Source: Draconibacterium mangrovi
Lineage (GTDB): Bacteria; Bacteroidota; Bacteroidia; Bacteroidales; Prolixibacteraceae
Assembly: GCF_010586825.1 (NCBI RefSeq)
Contig: NZ_JAAAGB010000004.1
Span: 372,001-436,000, forward strand
Length of the DNA stretch: 64,000 nucleotides
Direction: 5' to 3'
Both the position numbers and the translations under genes were made by a program. Below, in pieces: positions 44,744 through 53,681 of this stretch. Within the stretch, counting starts at the first letter, position 1. Each line of letters opens with the position of its first letter. The notes under the pieces were generated by a model that saw only the letters and a program-made list of their open reading frames with translations, searched no databases and was not told where the DNA came from.

Positions 44744-45181
44744 TTAAACTACAGGAGGAGCACGAAGCCCCTTCGTGGAAGTGTAAATGTTTGTGGGTAG
44801 GGGAATGGTCCCTTCAATGTGGTATTGCCAGTTACTTTTGTCAATATCCAAATTGGCATTAAACAGGCCGGTTATCAGCAACGAGCAGTATGTGTGTTGC
44901 AGCGTGGTAATAATTAGTGGCTGGTCGGCTCTGATTTGTTTCCCCGGAAGTACCAGCAGGTTGTGAAGTGCGCAGTCAGTCGATTCACCTTCGGAATGGT
45001 CGTGCGTACAACTTGCTGTCTGAGCAGATGTTTCATGATGGTGATAAAAACACTTACATTCGGATGTTTCGATAACTGCCTGCCCGCTGTGCAAATGATG
45101 CGGGATAAAAGCATGCGACAGTATAATCGCTCCTGCAAAAATCAGTAAAAAACTTCCGATATGATTTATAGTTTTTTTCAA
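44744..45181 (-). CDS. Small His/Cys-rich exported protein (DUF6769-like)
   Basis: 145 residues with an N-terminal hydrophobic segment (about 8-25). A metal-binding-looking region follows: P-H-H-L-H-S, E-C-K-C-F-Y-H-H-H-E and C-T-H-D-H-S-E. It probably buffers or senses metal outside the cytoplasm. The family name is recalled, not verified. First gene of the CzcCBA-type operon, with a -7 element TATTTTTG (45214-45221, minus strand) 32 bp upstream. Confidence 0.72.
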   Translation of the reverse strand: MKKTINHIGSFLLIFAGAIILSHAFIPHHLHSGQAVIETSECKCFYHHHETSAQTASCTHDHSEGESTDCALHNLLVLPGKQIRADQPLIITTLQHTYCSLLITGLFNANLDIDKSNWQYHIEGTIPLPTNIYTSTKGLRAPPVV

Positions 45182-45213
45182 GCTCTAATCGTTTAGTTCT
45201 ATTCCGAGGAAAA

Positions 45214-45221
45214 CAAAAATA
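45214..45221 (-). promoter_or_regulatory. -7 element TATTTTTG for the small His/Cys-rich gene and CzcCBA-type operon
   Basis: An exact TAnnTTTG match on the minus strand, 32 bp before the start codon at 45181. Confidence 0.5.
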
Positions 45222-45266
45222 ATAAAAAGTAGCAGAAAAGGGGCTTTTTGTTTCTCTTAACAAAAA

Positions 45267-45656
45267 TTACAGCTGTTCGATAGCACGTGCAAGCTTATCT
45301 TTAATGAGGTGAGCAATTGGTTCGATAGATGAATTGTCAACAGCCATCATTGATGCAACCGGATCGATGGCAGAAACCATAATTTTGCCTGGTTGCGACG
45401 ATTCCTGAACCACAACATTACAGGGCAGCATTAATCCGATATGTTCTTCTGCTTTCAGTGCTTCAAATGCGTTTGGCGGATTGCAGGCACCAAGAATTTT
45501 GTATTTTCTGAAATCCACATCCAGTTTCTCTTTTAGTTTTTCGTGAATATCAATTTCTGATAATACTCCAAAGCCTTCTTTTTTAAGTTCTTCTTTAACT
45601 TTTTCTACTGCTGAATCAAAGTCAGTTTCAATGGTTGTTTCAATATAATACTTCAT
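45267..45656 (-). CDS. DUF302 protein
   Basis: 129 residues: Y-Y-I-E-T-T-I-E-T-D-F-D-S-A-V-E-K-V, G-F-G-V-L-S-E-I-D, K-I-L-G-A-C-N-P-P and L-P-C-N-V-V-V, the DUF302 signature with conserved cysteines. DUF302 proteins often accompany copper- and sulfur-linked genes and may bind heme or metals. No signal peptide is evident. Confidence 0.9.
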   Translation of the reverse strand: MKYYIETTIETDFDSAVEKVKEELKKEGFGVLSEIDIHEKLKEKLDVDFRKYKILGACNPPNAFEALKAEEHIGLMLPCNVVVQESSQPGKIMVSAIDPVASMMAVDNSSIEPIAHLIKDKLARAIEQL

Positions 45657-45766
45657 CTCTTAATATTTTAAAGTGTGTTGCTTTATACGCTTATAAAACC
45701 ATGCCATTCCTAACAGGTTTGGTTAGCGTATTGTTTACGTGGCGTTTCGTAAAATAGTTGACATTT

Positions 45767-45790
45767 GTTTGTAGAAATATTTCGACAAAC
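45767..45790. promoter_or_regulatory. 24-bp near-perfect palindrome upstream of the DUF302 gene
   Basis: GTTTGT-A-GAAAT and ATTTC-G-ACAAAC are complementary except for one pair. It lies about 110 bp upstream of the DUF302 start and just past the terminator of the HMA-protein gene. A dimeric-regulator site is plausible. Confidence 0.4.
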
Positions 45791-45806
45791 TGTGAATTTT
45801 GGCCAC

Positions 45807-45836
45807 AAAAAAGGGTTTCACAACTAATGAAACCCT
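45807..45836 (-). terminator. Terminator of the copper efflux operon
   Basis: AGGGTTTCA and TGAAACCCT form a perfect 9-bp stem with T/A-runs on both sides, 22 bp after the HMA-protein stop. Confidence 0.85.
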
Positions 45837-45857
45837 CTCTTTTTATTCAATAGAAAA

Positions 45858-46232
45858 TTAATGCATATGTCCTTCGTGTCCTTCTTCGGATTTAGTTTCG
45901 GCAGCACGGTCGTATTTGCAACAGCCTGGAAGTTTGTCGTAAACTTCGTCTTTTGCTTTGTGCATATCGGTGTCGTGACCAACAGCAGCAACGGCCATGT
46001 GAACTTTGTGGATGTTGGTTTTTGCATCATCGAAAGTCACTTCAAGCATTTTGGTTTCTTTGTTCCAATCTGCTTTCGAAACACCTTCAACTGCGTTAAC
46101 AGCTTTTTCAATGCGGGTTTCGCACATTCCGCAGTTTCCGTAAACTTTAATTTTCTCCGTTTTATTTCCTGCAAAAACGGTAAATGCGCCCATCATAAAA
46201 AGGGCTACTAAACTTAAAACTTTTGTTTTCAT
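45858..46232 (-). CDS. Periplasmic HMA-domain metallochaperone (CusF-like role)
   Basis: 124 residues: a signal peptide (about 1-21), an HMA domain with Y-G-N-C34-G-M-C37, and a His-rich tail ending H-E-G-H-M-H. The CxxC motif binds Cu(I) or similar ions. As the last gene of the large efflux operon it probably hands metal to the CusB-like adaptor. Confidence 0.9.
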   Translation of the reverse strand: MKTKVLSLVALFMMGAFTVFAGNKTEKIKVYGNCGMCETRIEKAVNAVEGVSKADWNKETKMLEVTFDDAKTNIHKVHMAVAAVGHDTDMHKAKDEVYDKLPGCCKYDRAAETKSEEGHEGHMH

Positions 46233-46266
46233 TCTATTAAAATTTTAATGGTTAATAAATTAAATA

Positions 46267-48048
46267 TCATTTTATGATTTCCCGGGTTTCCCCGCAACTC
46301 AGCATCATATCTCCGAAATAGGGATTTCGGATTTCCTTTTCAGCGCTAAACCAATAGGCTCCCTGGTCGCCGTTGGCCATCGGGCAGTACTGGTAATAAG
46401 TAGTGTCGTTATCCAAACCGAACATTTTCAGACTTTTGTAGAACGCCTGGTTAAATGTGGCGTATTCTAATCTTTGCTCATCAATGTTGGTGCTGTTGCC
46501 AATTTTTTGTAATGATGGTTTCAAAACATTTAGTTGATCCATCCAGGCCATATGTGTATCGCCTTTCAACAATTCCATTTTAATAGCTGCAAGAGCTTTG
46601 AAGGTGTTCTTTGCTTCCGCACTTACTTTGGCTGCATCTGTTGCAATAAAAGCCTCATTCATTTTTAGGTAGTCCTCGTAAAATGCGGTAAGTTGTTTTA
46701 CAAATGCCGGATCAACTTCTACTGATTCAATCGTTACATTTTGCTCGTCGTTGCCCATGTCCATTCCACCGTGGTTGTGACCTGTTGGGGCAGTGCCTCC
46801 TTCGGGGCTCATCATACTTGGTTTGCCTGCCAGCTGTGCCGCCGCATCAATACTAAATGTCCCGTTAACAGCAATTTCTTCGCCTATCTGAAGGCCGTTT
46901 TCAATAACATAACTTTCGCCAAGGGCAGGGCCGAGGTCCACCTCGCGCATATTAAAATACACGCCCTGGTCGGTTTCCGATTTTACATAAACTACCGAGC
47001 GTTCACCCGTCCACATTACAGCTGTTTTCGGTACCACAACAGCATCGGTTTGTGGCAATTTTGCGTCCACTTTCCCCGATACGAACATTTCAGGTTTCAG
47101 TTTTAAGCCCTTATTGGATTGAACAATGCGCGCTTTGGCAACTCTTGTTCTTGGATTGATAACCGGATCGAGGTAATCGATAGTTCCTTCAAATGTTTCA
47201 CCCGGCAGCGACTCGATCGTATAACTTACTTTATCGCCTTTTTTAATCCACGGCAAGTCCGATTCATACACATCAAAAAGTACCCAAACTCGTGAAAGGT
47301 CAGCAATCTCGTAAATCGCTTGCCCCCTTCGAACATAGTCGCCGGTGTTAACTTTTTTTAGTGTTATATATCCAGAAACTTCAGCCATTACATCAAATGT
47401 TTGTTGTGCTGTTCCGGATGCTAAAACCTGATTGATCTGCTCGTCGGTAAGTTTCCAGTTTTTTAGTTTTTCTTTGGAAGCCTCGAAAAGCTGTGGTTGC
47501 GAATCTTTTATTTTTTGTGCTTCAAACAACTCTTCCTGCGCGGTTACTAAATCGGGTGAATAAACTGAGGCGATCACCTGTCCTTTTTTTACATAATCGC
47601 CGGTAAAATTTACCATCAAATCCTCAATTCTGCCCGGAATATGCGACGATTGTGAAAAGATCAGGCGTTCATCTTCCTGTACTTTCCCGTTGAGCCGTAC
47701 AACTTTCAGCGGTTCTGATGAGCCAACAACCGCTGTTTGAATATTTGCCAATTGCATGGCCGTGGCCGACATACTTACCGCATTCGGATCGATTTCACTG
47801 TTTTGCTCTCCTTCCAGTGGAATTAAATCCATGCCGCAGATAGGGCAGTCGCCGGGTTCGTGCTGACGAATTTGCGGGTGCATAGAGCAGGTCCAGGTTG
47901 TTTCGCCTGCAACTTCTTCAGCACTGTGTTCGTGCTGATGTTCCTCAGTTACTGTGCTTTCTGAGCCACCAAATATCAACCACCCCAGCAACAATCCAAT
48001 TGCCAGTGTTGACAGAACTATTAATATTGTTTTTCTATTTGTATGCAT
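46267..48048 (-). CDS. CusB-like adaptor with HMBD and C-terminal DUF3347 domain
   Basis: 593 residues. An N-terminal TM anchor is followed by a heavy-metal-binding domain: W-T-C54-S-M-H-P with C68-P-I-C71-G-M-D. The barrel-sandwich and helical hairpin parts of CusB follow (about 100-400). The C-terminal 140 residues form a DUF3347 domain with Y-C-P-M-A-N and S-C-G-E. Such a layout is typical of Bacteroidota Cu/Ag efflux adaptors. Both ends are positioned to bind Cu(I). Confidence 0.92.
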   Translation of the reverse strand: MHTNRKTILIVLSTLAIGLLLGWLIFGGSESTVTEEHQHEHSAEEVAGETTWTCSMHPQIRQHEPGDCPICGMDLIPLEGEQNSEIDPNAVSMSATAMQLANIQTAVVGSSEPLKVVRLNGKVQEDERLIFSQSSHIPGRIEDLMVNFTGDYVKKGQVIASVYSPDLVTAQEELFEAQKIKDSQPQLFEASKEKLKNWKLTDEQINQVLASGTAQQTFDVMAEVSGYITLKKVNTGDYVRRGQAIYEIADLSRVWVLFDVYESDLPWIKKGDKVSYTIESLPGETFEGTIDYLDPVINPRTRVAKARIVQSNKGLKLKPEMFVSGKVDAKLPQTDAVVVPKTAVMWTGERSVVYVKSETDQGVYFNMREVDLGPALGESYVIENGLQIGEEIAVNGTFSIDAAAQLAGKPSMMSPEGGTAPTGHNHGGMDMGNDEQNVTIESVEVDPAFVKQLTAFYEDYLKMNEAFIATDAAKVSAEAKNTFKALAAIKMELLKGDTHMAWMDQLNVLKPSLQKIGNSTNIDEQRLEYATFNQAFYKSLKMFGLDNDTTYYQYCPMANGDQGAYWFSAEKEIRNPYFGDMMLSCGETREIIK

Positions 48049-48050
48049 CG

Positions 48051-49283
48051 TTAATATGTTTTTGCGGTGATGTAATTGATTTTTGCCACAGCGGTTTGGT
48101 ACTGAGATTCTGCCATGGCTTTCATTTTTTCGTATTTAAGCAGTTGTTGCTGCATGCGTAAAACTTCCTCAAAATCTTTTCCCGAATTTCCGTAGGCGCT
48201 AAACAGAAGGTTCAGCGTTTGTCCGGTTTCAAGGATTTGTTCCTCGTACAAATCGATTAAATCTTTTTGCTGCTGAATCTGAAACCAAACAGACTCATAT
48301 CCCGAGGTAAGCGAATTGATGGTTTCCTCTTTTTGAAAAGAGTATTGTTCCTGCATCAGTTGCGCCTCTTTTTCTGCTGCTCTGTACTTTTTTCTGAAAA
48401 TTGGAATACTAACCGAAACCATAGGCATGAATATGTTCTTGCCATTGTCTTTTACTTCCATATCGGTGCGTTTTCCAACAATTGCGTAATCCAGACCAAC
48501 ACCTACTTTCGGAAGTCCCTGCCTTTGTGCAGCCAGTTCACTTTTTTCGCTTGCCTGTTGTTTTAGATCGATTGCGTCAAGCATTGGATTGTTGGTCAGT
48601 AAAGAATCTCTCCTGAAATTTTCAGGCAACAATTCCATGGCCAGCGAATCCTGAAGAACCACAGCCTCGTTCTCGTCTCTGTTAAGCAAGTTATTGAATG
48701 CAACTAGCAAGGGTTTTTCCTTTTTATTCAGAATACCAAGATTGGTTTCTGCATCTTTCAGCATAATATCAACCCGTAATACATCGGTCATTGGCGAAAC
48801 TCCGTTTTTGAATTTCGAGTTGGCAATGGTTTTATACGATTGCAGAATTTCGATATTTCTCTGTTCAATTGCTTTTAACCGGCCCAACTCAATCAATGGG
48901 TAATAAGCTTCCGAAACGCTGTAATAAAGTCGGTTGCGTGCATCGAGAAATGCCTGGTATTTTGCATCGGCCATCAACGAAGCAGCATCAGCCTGGGCTT
49001 CCAAAGTTCCAAACCATGGGAACATCTGGCTCAACGAGAATTTTGCCCGTTGCGGTCCAACACGCGTTTCTACCGGCGAAATAAAATAGCCGAAAGAAAA
49101 GGTTGGATCGGGCAATGAACTTACCTGCGGTACTTTTTGCAGGGCAGCTTCAAAATCCTTGTATTTGGCCTGCAGCCCGGGATTATTTTCGGCAGCAACC
49201 TGGAAATAATCTTCCAGCGTTTGAGCGTTTGCTGCAAATCCTGCCACAAATAATGAAATGAATAGTATAATCGTAGTTTTCAT
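48051..49283 (-). CDS. CusC-like TolC-family outer-membrane protein
   Basis: 410 residues with a signal peptide (about 1-20) and two TolC repeats (L-E-D-Y-F-Q-V-A-A-E-N-N-P-G; S-V-S-I-P-I-F-R-K-K). Two bp from each neighbouring efflux gene, hence translationally coupled. Confidence 0.9.
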   Translation of the reverse strand: MKTTIILFISLFVAGFAANAQTLEDYFQVAAENNPGLQAKYKDFEAALQKVPQVSSLPDPTFSFGYFISPVETRVGPQRAKFSLSQMFPWFGTLEAQADAASLMADAKYQAFLDARNRLYYSVSEAYYPLIELGRLKAIEQRNIEILQSYKTIANSKFKNGVSPMTDVLRVDIMLKDAETNLGILNKKEKPLLVAFNNLLNRDENEAVVLQDSLAMELLPENFRRDSLLTNNPMLDAIDLKQQASEKSELAAQRQGLPKVGVGLDYAIVGKRTDMEVKDNGKNIFMPMVSVSIPIFRKKYRAAEKEAQLMQEQYSFQKEETINSLTSGYESVWFQIQQQKDLIDLYEEQILETGQTLNLLFSAYGNSGKDFEEVLRMQQQLLKYEKMKAMAESQYQTAVAKINYITAKTY

Positions 49284-49285
49284 GC

Positions 49286-52200
49286 TTACTGTTTTTTAAT
49301 TTTTCGTTCTTCCCTGAAGCTGTACAGTACCGGCACAACAAAAATGCTGATGAGCGCCACGGCCATTCCTCCAAACGACGGGATCGCCATCGGGATCATT
49401 ATATCGGAACCACGCCCGGTGGATGTAAGTACAGGCAACAGAGCAATCATGGTTGTTCCCACGGTCATCAGTGCCGGACGAATTCTCCGTAATCCTGCCT
49501 CAACTACTGCGGCTCTCACTTCTTTCAGATTTTGCGGATGGTTACGTTCGAAACTCTGATCGAGGTAGGTGGCGATCAACACGCCGTCGTCGGTGGCAAT
49601 ACCGAAGAGGGCAATAAATCCGACCCACACCGCCACACTGAGGTTGATGGTGTGCATCTGGAAGAGGTCGCGGAAATTGATGCCAAACACCGAAAAGTCC
49701 ATAAACCAGCCTTGTCCGTACAACCAGATCATCAGAAATCCTCCGCTGAACGCCATGGCAATTCCGGAGAAAACCATCATTGATGTGGAGACCGATTTAA
49801 ACTGGAAGTACAAAATCAGGAAAACAATGATCAAAACAATTGGTACGATGATCGACAATCGTTTTTCGGCACGGATCTGGTTCTCGTAACTTCCCGAGAA
49901 TTTGTAGCTCACACCTGAGGGCACCGTCAATTCTCCCGAATCAATTCTGTCCTGAATTACTTTCTGTGCGTCGTTTACCACGGTAACTTCCGAGAATCCT
50001 TCATTTTTATCGAAAAGCACATATCCAACAAGGAACGTTTCTTCACTTTTAATGGCCTGCGGACCGCGCTGATATCTGATATGAACCAGCTGGCTTAATG
50101 GAATTTGTGCTCCGGTTGGTGTTTGCATGAGTATTTTTCCTAACGATTCCGGATCGTCTCGCAATTCACGAGGGTAACGTACCCTGACCGGGAAACGTTC
50201 GCGTCCTTCTACCGTGGAAGTAATTTTCATTCCACCAACAGCCGTTTCAATGGTCTGCTGCACATCTTCTACATTTAAACCGTAACGAGAGATTTTATCC
50301 CTATCGATATCTATAAGTAAGTACGGTTTTCCTACAATCCGGTCGGCAAAAACAGCCTGTGCTTTTACCGAAGGAACTGTTTTCAGGATATTCTCGAGTT
50401 GAATTCCAAAATTTTCGATGGTTGTCAGATCCGGTCCGTACACTTTAATTCCCATCGGAGCGCGCATTCCGGTTTGTAACATCACCAGCCGGGTTTCAAT
50501 TGGCTGAAGTTTTGGTGCCGAAGTCACGCCGGGAATTTTTGTTGCATTCACAATTTCAGTCCAGATATCATCGGGCGATTTTATCTTATCGCGCCAGTTA
50601 CGGAAGTATTCACCTTTATCATCAGGAATCAAATCATCCCTTGTAATTCCACGTTGTAAAGCTTCTTCGTTGTTAAGTTTTTCGCCGTTCGTCAATACAA
50701 AACGATCGTCCTTATCAACTTTAAACCGAACACGGTGCCCTTTTTCATTCAGCATGTATTCCGGTTTGTAGTTGATTATATTTTCATACATCGAAATTGG
50801 TGCCGGATCGAGTGCCGATTCTACACGACCCAATTTTCCAACCGATAAATCAACTTCAGGAATATTGGTGAGCAACATATCGAGCTGGCCAACCACTTTT
50901 TGGTTGTATGCAATACCCGAGTGTGGCATCGATGTTGGCATCAACAGAAAACTTCCTTCATCCAGCGACGGCATAAATTCTTTACCAATTCCCGGGAAAG
51001 AATGTGCCAGCGTAGACCAAACTTTTGTTGTACGAACATTCCATCCCAGTTTGTCAAAACCTTTCGGAACGAAGCCAAACAGATTGCTGAATCCCATCCA
51101 TGAAGTGATTCCGACAAGGATCAGGAACGACGGAATGAGCAGAAATGCAACTTTGTGATCCAGACACCAGGTTAAAATGCGTTTATAGAAATGTTCGAGA
51201 AGCAGAAAACCGCCTAAAATAATTCCGACGAGGAGCCCAACAAAAATAAAGTTGGTGACGATTGTTCTTGAAGCTCCCAGTGGCAGCCAGTATTTGGCCA
51301 ATAGCCATACAACCGCAATTATTGAGATAATGATGCTGGCATATCTTAAAACCAGCAATCCAAACTTTTTCAATGAAGCGATGATTTTAGAATCATCTGT
51401 TGTATTCACTACATTTTGGCTGTAAATCAGGTTGAGTAATCCGGAAACTCCAAAAGCGATCAGTAGTGAGCCGGCCCATAAATAACCGGCAAAAAGTGCT
51501 ACAATTCCGGCAGGAATAATGGCAATGTTCAACCAGCGCACAATGTTTTTCTTTTTGATTTTTGCGCCAAATACCCAGTGAGCAAATGCCGGAAGAAATA
51601 TCAACGAAACAATTAGCGCAGAAACCAACGCGAATGTTTTGGTAAACGCCAGTGGGCCAAATAGTTTTCCTTCGGCAGCCTGCATGGTAAATACCGGTAT
51701 AAAACTTACAATGGTTGTGGAAACGGCTGTTAAAATTGCTGAACTTACTTCAGCAGCTCCGTCGTAAACCGTTGTAATGAGTTTTTGTCCGGGTGGCGCT
51801 TCTTCAATGTGTTTTATAATGTTTTCGGAGAGAATAATTCCCAAATCGACCATGGTCCCGATGGCGATGGCGATACCCGAAAGTGCAACAATATTTGCAT
51901 CTACGTGGAAATAGCGCATGGCAATAAAAACCATCAACACCGCAATTGGCAGCAAACTCGATATAAGGAACGAAGCCCGCAAGTTCAGCACCATTACAAT
52001 CACCACCAAGATGGCGATCAGAATTTCGAGCGAAAGCGCTTCTTCCAGCGTTCCCAGTGTTTCCTGGATCAGTGTTGAACGATCATAAAACGGAACAATG
52101 GTCAGTTGGCTTTCCTCGCCATTGTCAAGTGTCTTTTTCGGTAGGCCGGGTGCAATTTCGGCAATTTTAGCTTTTACATTGTTGATGACTTCCAGCGGAT

Positions 52201-53134
52201 TTGCCCCATAACGGGCAACCACAACTCCTCCAACCACTTCGGCGCCGTCTTTATCGAGCGCACCACGGCGGGTGGAAGGCCCAAGACTAACAACTGCAAT
52301 GTCTTTCACCCGAATCGGCACATTGTCCTGAACCGCAACCACGGCTTTTTCAATGTCTTCAACATTTTTAATGTAACCCAGTCCGCGAACGAGGTATTCT
52401 GCCTGGTTGATTTCAATGGTTTTGGCACCTACATCGCGGTTCGATTTCTGAACGGCCTGCATGACTTTATGCAGCGGAATGTTGTAGGCTTTCAGCGCAT
52501 CCGGATTAACATCGATCTGGTATTCCTGCACAAAACCGCCAATGGAAGCGACTTCAGAAACACCTTCAGCGGCATTCAATGAATACTTCACGAAGTAATC
52601 CTGTACCGTGCGGATTTCATGCAAATCCCAGCCTCCGGTCGGATTATCGTCTTTGTCGCGCCCTTCAATAGTGTACCAGTAAACCTGCCCGAGTGCCGTA
52701 GCATCAGGACCAAGCGCGGGCTGAACACCATCAGGCAAAAGTCCCGATGGTAATGAATTCAACTTTTCGAGTATCCGCGAACGAGACCAGTAAAATTCTA
52801 CATCTTCGTTAAAAATGATGTAGATGCTGGAGAATCCGAAAATGGACGAACTGCGTATTGATTTAACACCCGGAATCCCCAACAAGTAAGTAGTTAAGGG
52901 ATACGAAATCTGATCCTCGATATCCTGAGGCGAACGTCCCATCCATTGGGTAAATACTATTTGCTGGTTTTCGCCAATATCGGGAATGGCGTCAACCGGT
53001 ACCGGATCTTTTGGAAGCACTCCTGTATCCCAGCCAAAGGGCGATGTTATGATTCCCCAACTTACCAGTAGGATCAAAACCAGTATGGTAACCAGCTTAT
53101 TTTCAAGAAAAAACTTTATGATTTTATTGAGCAT
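49286..53134 (-). CDS. cusA: CusA-like heavy-metal RND permease, enlarged
   Basis: 1282 residues, about 240 longer than a usual CusA. TM4 has V-D-L-G-I-I-L-S-E-N, matching the D-x6-E relay of CusA. Two extra parts are visible: about residues 523-665 with several additional hydrophobic segments between TM6 and the usual TM7, and about residues 790-870 in the second periplasmic domain (K-G-H-R-V-R-F-K-V-D; W-R-D-K-I-K-S-P-D-D). It exports Cu(I)/Ag(I) with the CusB- and CusC-like partners downstream, judging from its operon. Confidence 0.92.
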   Translation of the reverse strand: MLNKIIKFFLENKLVTILVLILLVSWGIITSPFGWDTGVLPKDPVPVDAIPDIGENQQIVFTQWMGRSPQDIEDQISYPLTTYLLGIPGVKSIRSSSIFGFSSIYIIFNEDVEFYWSRSRILEKLNSLPSGLLPDGVQPALGPDATALGQVYWYTIEGRDKDDNPTGGWDLHEIRTVQDYFVKYSLNAAEGVSEVASIGGFVQEYQIDVNPDALKAYNIPLHKVMQAVQKSNRDVGAKTIEINQAEYLVRGLGYIKNVEDIEKAVVAVQDNVPIRVKDIAVVSLGPSTRRGALDKDGAEVVGGVVVARYGANPLEVINNVKAKIAEIAPGLPKKTLDNGEESQLTIVPFYDRSTLIQETLGTLEEALSLEILIAILVVIVMVLNLRASFLISSLLPIAVLMVFIAMRYFHVDANIVALSGIAIAIGTMVDLGIILSENIIKHIEEAPPGQKLITTVYDGAAEVSSAILTAVSTTIVSFIPVFTMQAAEGKLFGPLAFTKTFALVSALIVSLIFLPAFAHWVFGAKIKKKNIVRWLNIAIIPAGIVALFAGYLWAGSLLIAFGVSGLLNLIYSQNVVNTTDDSKIIASLKKFGLLVLRYASIIISIIAVVWLLAKYWLPLGASRTIVTNFIFVGLLVGIILGGFLLLEHFYKRILTWCLDHKVAFLLIPSFLILVGITSWMGFSNLFGFVPKGFDKLGWNVRTTKVWSTLAHSFPGIGKEFMPSLDEGSFLLMPTSMPHSGIAYNQKVVGQLDMLLTNIPEVDLSVGKLGRVESALDPAPISMYENIINYKPEYMLNEKGHRVRFKVDKDDRFVLTNGEKLNNEEALQRGITRDDLIPDDKGEYFRNWRDKIKSPDDIWTEIVNATKIPGVTSAPKLQPIETRLVMLQTGMRAPMGIKVYGPDLTTIENFGIQLENILKTVPSVKAQAVFADRIVGKPYLLIDIDRDKISRYGLNVEDVQQTIETAVGGMKITSTVEGRERFPVRVRYPRELRDDPESLGKILMQTPTGAQIPLSQLVHIRYQRGPQAIKSEETFLVGYVLFDKNEGFSEVTVVNDAQKVIQDRIDSGELTVPSGVSYKFSGSYENQIRAEKRLSIIVPIVLIIVFLILYFQFKSVSTSMMVFSGIAMAFSGGFLMIWLYGQGWFMDFSVFGINFRDLFQMHTINLSVAVWVGFIALFGIATDDGVLIATYLDQSFERNHPQNLKEVRAAVVEAGLRRIRPALMTVGTTMIALLPVLTSTGRGSDIMIPMAIPSFGGMAVALISIFVVPVLYSFREERKIKKQ

Positions 53135-53214
53135 ATCTTAATATCCTATGAGATTAATACAATAGAGAAACCGGATCATGAGCATTCATGATCAGTTAAA
53201 TTATCATAATAAAA

Positions 53215-53589
53215 TCATAAAAGATATACCTGTTCCTCGGCAAGAAATTCGAGTACTGTTGGAGGTGGAGGATCGTCGGTTAAAGTAAAGTTTTCTTCTG
53301 AATACTCAGAAGGAATCAATAAATCAAGATCGATAAAGGAATGCTGCAATACGTCGATTTCGGCCAGAACCGGAATCGTAGAAATTACCGGTGCAGAAAA
53401 ATCTTCTTTTACCTGGTAGAAATGGTTTTCATTGGAACAACATCCGCCATCGTCGCAGCATGAATCGGCCTGGGCGAAAATAGAAACATCAACCAGCGAA
53501 CTGTGGCAATAATGTTTGCTCACAGCCAATCCCATTGTTGAAATCAACAACAGAGATACTAAAATAATATGGCTGAGTTTTCTAATCAT
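53215..53589 (-). CDS. HYC_CC_PP family small protein
   Basis: 124 residues: a signal-like N-terminus, then K-H26-Y-C28-H, D-S-C44-C45, G-C50-C51 and a C-terminal D-P-P-P-P. These three marks define the Bacteroidota HYC_CC_PP family, whose members sit before RND or TonB-linked metal genes. The cysteine pairs suggest metal binding outside the inner membrane. It is the first gene of the copper efflux operon. Confidence 0.85.
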   Translation of the reverse strand: MIRKLSHIILVSLLLISTMGLAVSKHYCHSSLVDVSIFAQADSCCDDGGCCSNENHFYQVKEDFSAPVISTIPVLAEIDVLQHSFIDLDLLIPSEYSEENFTLTDDPPPPTVLEFLAEEQVYLL

Positions 53590-53622
53590 TTACAATTTAA
53601 ACTTCACTAAATAAACATTCTA

Positions 53623-53653
53623 CAAAACTAAAGGTTTAAACAAACCTGCCAAA
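53623..53653 (-). promoter_or_regulatory. Promoter of the copper efflux operon
   Basis: Minus-strand TTTG (53650-53653) and TAGTTTTG (53623-53630) are separated by exactly 19 bp, the Bacteroidota consensus. The -33 box lies in the middle of the palindrome at 53635-53675. Confidence 0.8.
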
Positions 53654-53675
53654 TGTTTGGCAAAGTTTGTTTAAA
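53635..53675. promoter_or_regulatory. 41-bp nested palindrome overlapping the copper promoter
   Basis: The outer arms TTTAAACAAAC and GTTTGTTTAAA and inner arms GCCAAA and TTTGGC are each perfect complements. It covers the -33 box of the operon promoter and ends 6 bp from the permease stop. An operator for a metal-responsive regulator, possibly the HMA-AraC protein nearby, is likely; a hairpin terminator for the permease gene is an alternative. Confidence 0.6.
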
Positions 53676-53681
53676 TAATGT

